Assembly: GCA_017445205.1 (NCBI GenBank)
Contig: JAFSUP010000101.1
Span: forward strand, 1-49,053
Direction of reading: 5' to 3'
Origin: Synergistaceae bacterium
GTDB taxonomy: Bacteria > Synergistota > Synergistia > Synergistales > Aminobacteriaceae
Length of the DNA: 49,053 bases
Part shown: piece after piece, positions 47,936-49,053 of the stretch
Layout of the letters: each line of letters begins with the position of its first letter
Numbering within the stretch: position 1 is the first letter of the stretch
Notes under the pieces: generated by a model
Told to the model about the DNA's origin: nothing
Databases searched by the model: none
What the model saw: only the letters and a program-made list of their open reading frames with translations
Program-made: the position numbers and the translations under genes

Positions 47936-47949
47936 TAGAAATGAGGAAT
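47936..47949 (+). repeat. Heptad-repeat element, copy f (ahead of the toxin-antitoxin pair)
   Basis: Two heptads, TAGAAAT and GAGGAAT, 18 bases after the previous stop, in the same sense. GAGG in the second acts as Shine-Dalgarno for the antitoxin-like gene at 47955. Shortest and least certain copy; no inverted arm. Confidence 0.45.
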
Positions 47950-47954
47950 TAATA

Positions 47955-48221
47955 ATGACGACAGCAACTTTAACCGCACGCGAAGAACTTGAAACTATGT
48001 TGCCGACATTCGATGAACAAAATATGAACAATTTGTTGAAATACGCGAAATTTTTACGGTGGTCGGACATAGAAAAAGAAGAAGATTTTGACGACGACGA
48101 AGACACAAGCTGGGCGGATCTGCCTTTGACTCCCGAAGAAGAAGAAATGCTTCAACAAAGCCGTGAAGACGCCAAAAACGGAAGTTTATTGTCGCTCGAA
48201 GAATTTTTAGAAGGACTATAG
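47955..48221 (+). CDS. Antitoxin-like protein of a RelE/ParE-type pair
   Basis: 88 aa, strongly acidic (EEDFDDDEDTSWADLPLTPE). A helical N terminus ELETMLPTFDEQNMNNLLKY may bind DNA or form the dimer, and the acidic C terminus ending SLLSLEEFLEGL is the usual toxin-wrapping tail. No named antitoxin family is recognised. It is paired with the toxin gene, 9 bases downstream. Confidence 0.8.
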   Translation: MTTATLTAREELETMLPTFDEQNMNNLLKYAKFLRWSDIEKEEDFDDDEDTSWADLPLTPEEEEMLQQSREDAKNGSLLSLEEFLEGL

Positions 48222-48230
48222 GAGTAAGAG

Positions 48231-48491
48231 ATGTGGCAAGTTGAACTAGGTAACAGTGTTAAACGCAAACTAAAACAAATTCCTGAGCCCGACAAAGAAA
48301 GATTGAAAGAAGCAATCCGCCTACTTAGAGATACACCCGAAGCATTGGACATTAAAAAATTAGTAGGCCGTGATGATTATCGCTTAAGAGTAGGGAAATG
48401 GCGCTTTTTGATGGATATTGATGAAAAAGAGAAGAAAATAATCGTTAACACATTGGCTTCTCGTGGCGAAGTCTATAAAAATAAAAAATAA
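48231..48491 (+). CDS. RelE/ParE-family toxin
   Basis: 86 aa with the RelE/ParE fold pattern: basic helix VKRKLKQIPEPDKERLKEAI, then LVGRDDYRLRVGKWRFLMDIDEKEKKIIV and a terminal RGEVYK. RLRVGKWRF has the conserved Arg cluster of mRNA-cleaving RelE toxins. GGAGTAAGAG precedes the ATG. Type II pair with the preceding gene; it lies between envelope genes and may have been inserted. Confidence 0.9.
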   Translation: MWQVELGNSVKRKLKQIPEPDKERLKEAIRLLRDTPEALDIKKLVGRDDYRLRVGKWRFLMDIDEKEKKIIVNTLASRGEVYKNKK

Positions 48492-48497
48492 AAGTTA

Positions 48498-49053
48498 ATG
48501 AAACACAAATTCAAAATCACACCCACAAAAATTTTTATCGTCACGCTCTTCATTGGCATTATTATTCTTGCTCAATATGCCATGCGCGATATGAATTTAG
48601 ACATCGATTTACTTCGTGAAAGTTTAATGAAAATGCCCGGCCTCGTCATGGAAAATATTCAATTTAGTCGCGAAGTCTCCGGCGATATGTGGCGCGTGAA
48701 AATTCCTTATCTCGACAGGGACGGAAATTTATTTAATATCAAATCCCTTGATGTAATTCGCGAAATTTCTGGCGACAATGGCGAATGGAGATTTTTTGGC
48801 AAAGAAGGCATTTATTCAATCGATCAAAGCGTTGCGAGCGTTTATGGCCTTTATGGCACTCTTGAAACTAAAAAACAAACTTGGACTCTCGAAAGCGCAC
48901 AACTCGATTGGACACAAAAAAATAATACTTTCGTTTTTCCTGACGGACTTGTAATTTATGATTCTGAATTTCTTTTACGGACTCCTTTGGCAAGCATGGA
49001 TAATTCCGGCGTGATATTATTAGAGCAGGGAGGCGTAATCCAATGGGTAAAGC
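48498..49053 (+). CDS. LptC-like LPS export protein (3' partial)
   Basis: The frame is open from ATG 48498 to the window end (185 residues visible, stop outside). MKHKFKITPTKIFIVTLFIG is a membrane anchor. It is followed by LVMENIQFSREVSGDMWRVK, GDNGEWRFFGKEGIYSIDQ and a run of beta-strands with x-x-x-W-x-L-x-S-x-x-L (TWTLESAQLDWTQKNN), the LptC/LptA beta-jellyroll pattern. In the family it passes LPS from LptBFG to LptA, so it supports a diderm cell. A related jellyroll protein is possible. Confidence 0.6.
   Translation, partial: MKHKFKITPTKIFIVTLFIGIIILAQYAMRDMNLDIDLLRESLMKMPGLVMENIQFSREVSGDMWRVKIPYLDRDGNLFNIKSLDVIREISGDNGEWRFFGKEGIYSIDQSVASVYGLYGTLETKKQTWTLESAQLDWTQKNNTFVFPDGLVIYDSEFLLRTPLASMDNSGVILLEQGGVIQWVK

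Overview
The window is about 49 kb of densely packed bacterial chromosome with moderate GC content. Almost every gene has a clear start and stop and few gaps exceed 150 bases. A diderm anaerobe is suggested by an LptC-like gene at the right edge, signal peptides and lipoproteins, periplasmic-type TRAP and metal-uptake parts, and fermentative dehydrogenases. The rotary ATPase is V/A-type with Na+-type c-ring ligands. This combination fits Synergistota (Synergistaceae-like) best, but that placement is inference from gene content and not from a marker-gene tree. No phage, transposase or CRISPR array was found.

Layout, left to right. 1-3928: carB (5' end outside the window) followed by a Fic AMPylase-type gene. 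4007-7536: a sodium:solute symporter overlapped by an amidohydrolase, then a convergent two-repeat lipoprotein. 7674-10088: class A penicillin-binding protein. 10158-15519 (minus): ileS, an L-cysteine desulfidase-like gene and a DAACS carrier, in transcription order. 15637-15793 (minus): tRNA-Glu and tRNA-Lys with promoter and terminator. 15934-16482: a small PH-like membrane protein. 16625-22206: a probable sugar-acid locus (UxaA-type dehydratase and iron-type alcohol dehydrogenase on plus; complete TRAP transporter DctP-DctQ-DctM on minus, convergent). 22249-25538 (minus): M13 metallopeptidase and a membrane GGDEF protein with a YGDEF signature. 25747-34447: complete V-type ATPase operon in the order H-I-K-E-C-F-A-B-D, bounded by a promoter and a strong terminator. 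34515-37888: a small secreted protein, an orphan DNA methyltransferase and lepA. 38018-39757: a D-2-hydroxyacid dehydrogenase and a secreted protein. 39822-42198: a FecCD-type permease overlapping an exported CbiK-type chelatase, divergent from a precorrin-2 dehydrogenase. 42342-47917: LysM/M23 peptidase, pyrG and two exported proteins. 47955-48491: a RelE/ParE-type toxin-antitoxin pair. 48498-end: the start of an LptC-like gene.

Two unnamed dispersed elements stand out. The first is a family of tandem purine-rich 7-bp repeats (consensus TAGGAAT/TAGGAGT) at six loci. They lie in the sense orientation of the upstream gene, generally 5-6 bases after its stop codon or containing it, and most are followed by an A/T-rich loop and an inverted copy. 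At the TRAP locus one element supplies the stop of dctP and the Shine-Dalgarno, start codon and first codons of dctQ. The second is a GC hairpin whose loop contains four G-runs (GGGTGGGCGGGTGGG), present three times. Two of these copies differ by a compensated stem base pair, so a conserved folded structure is likely. These two families are the best candidates for undescribed biology here.
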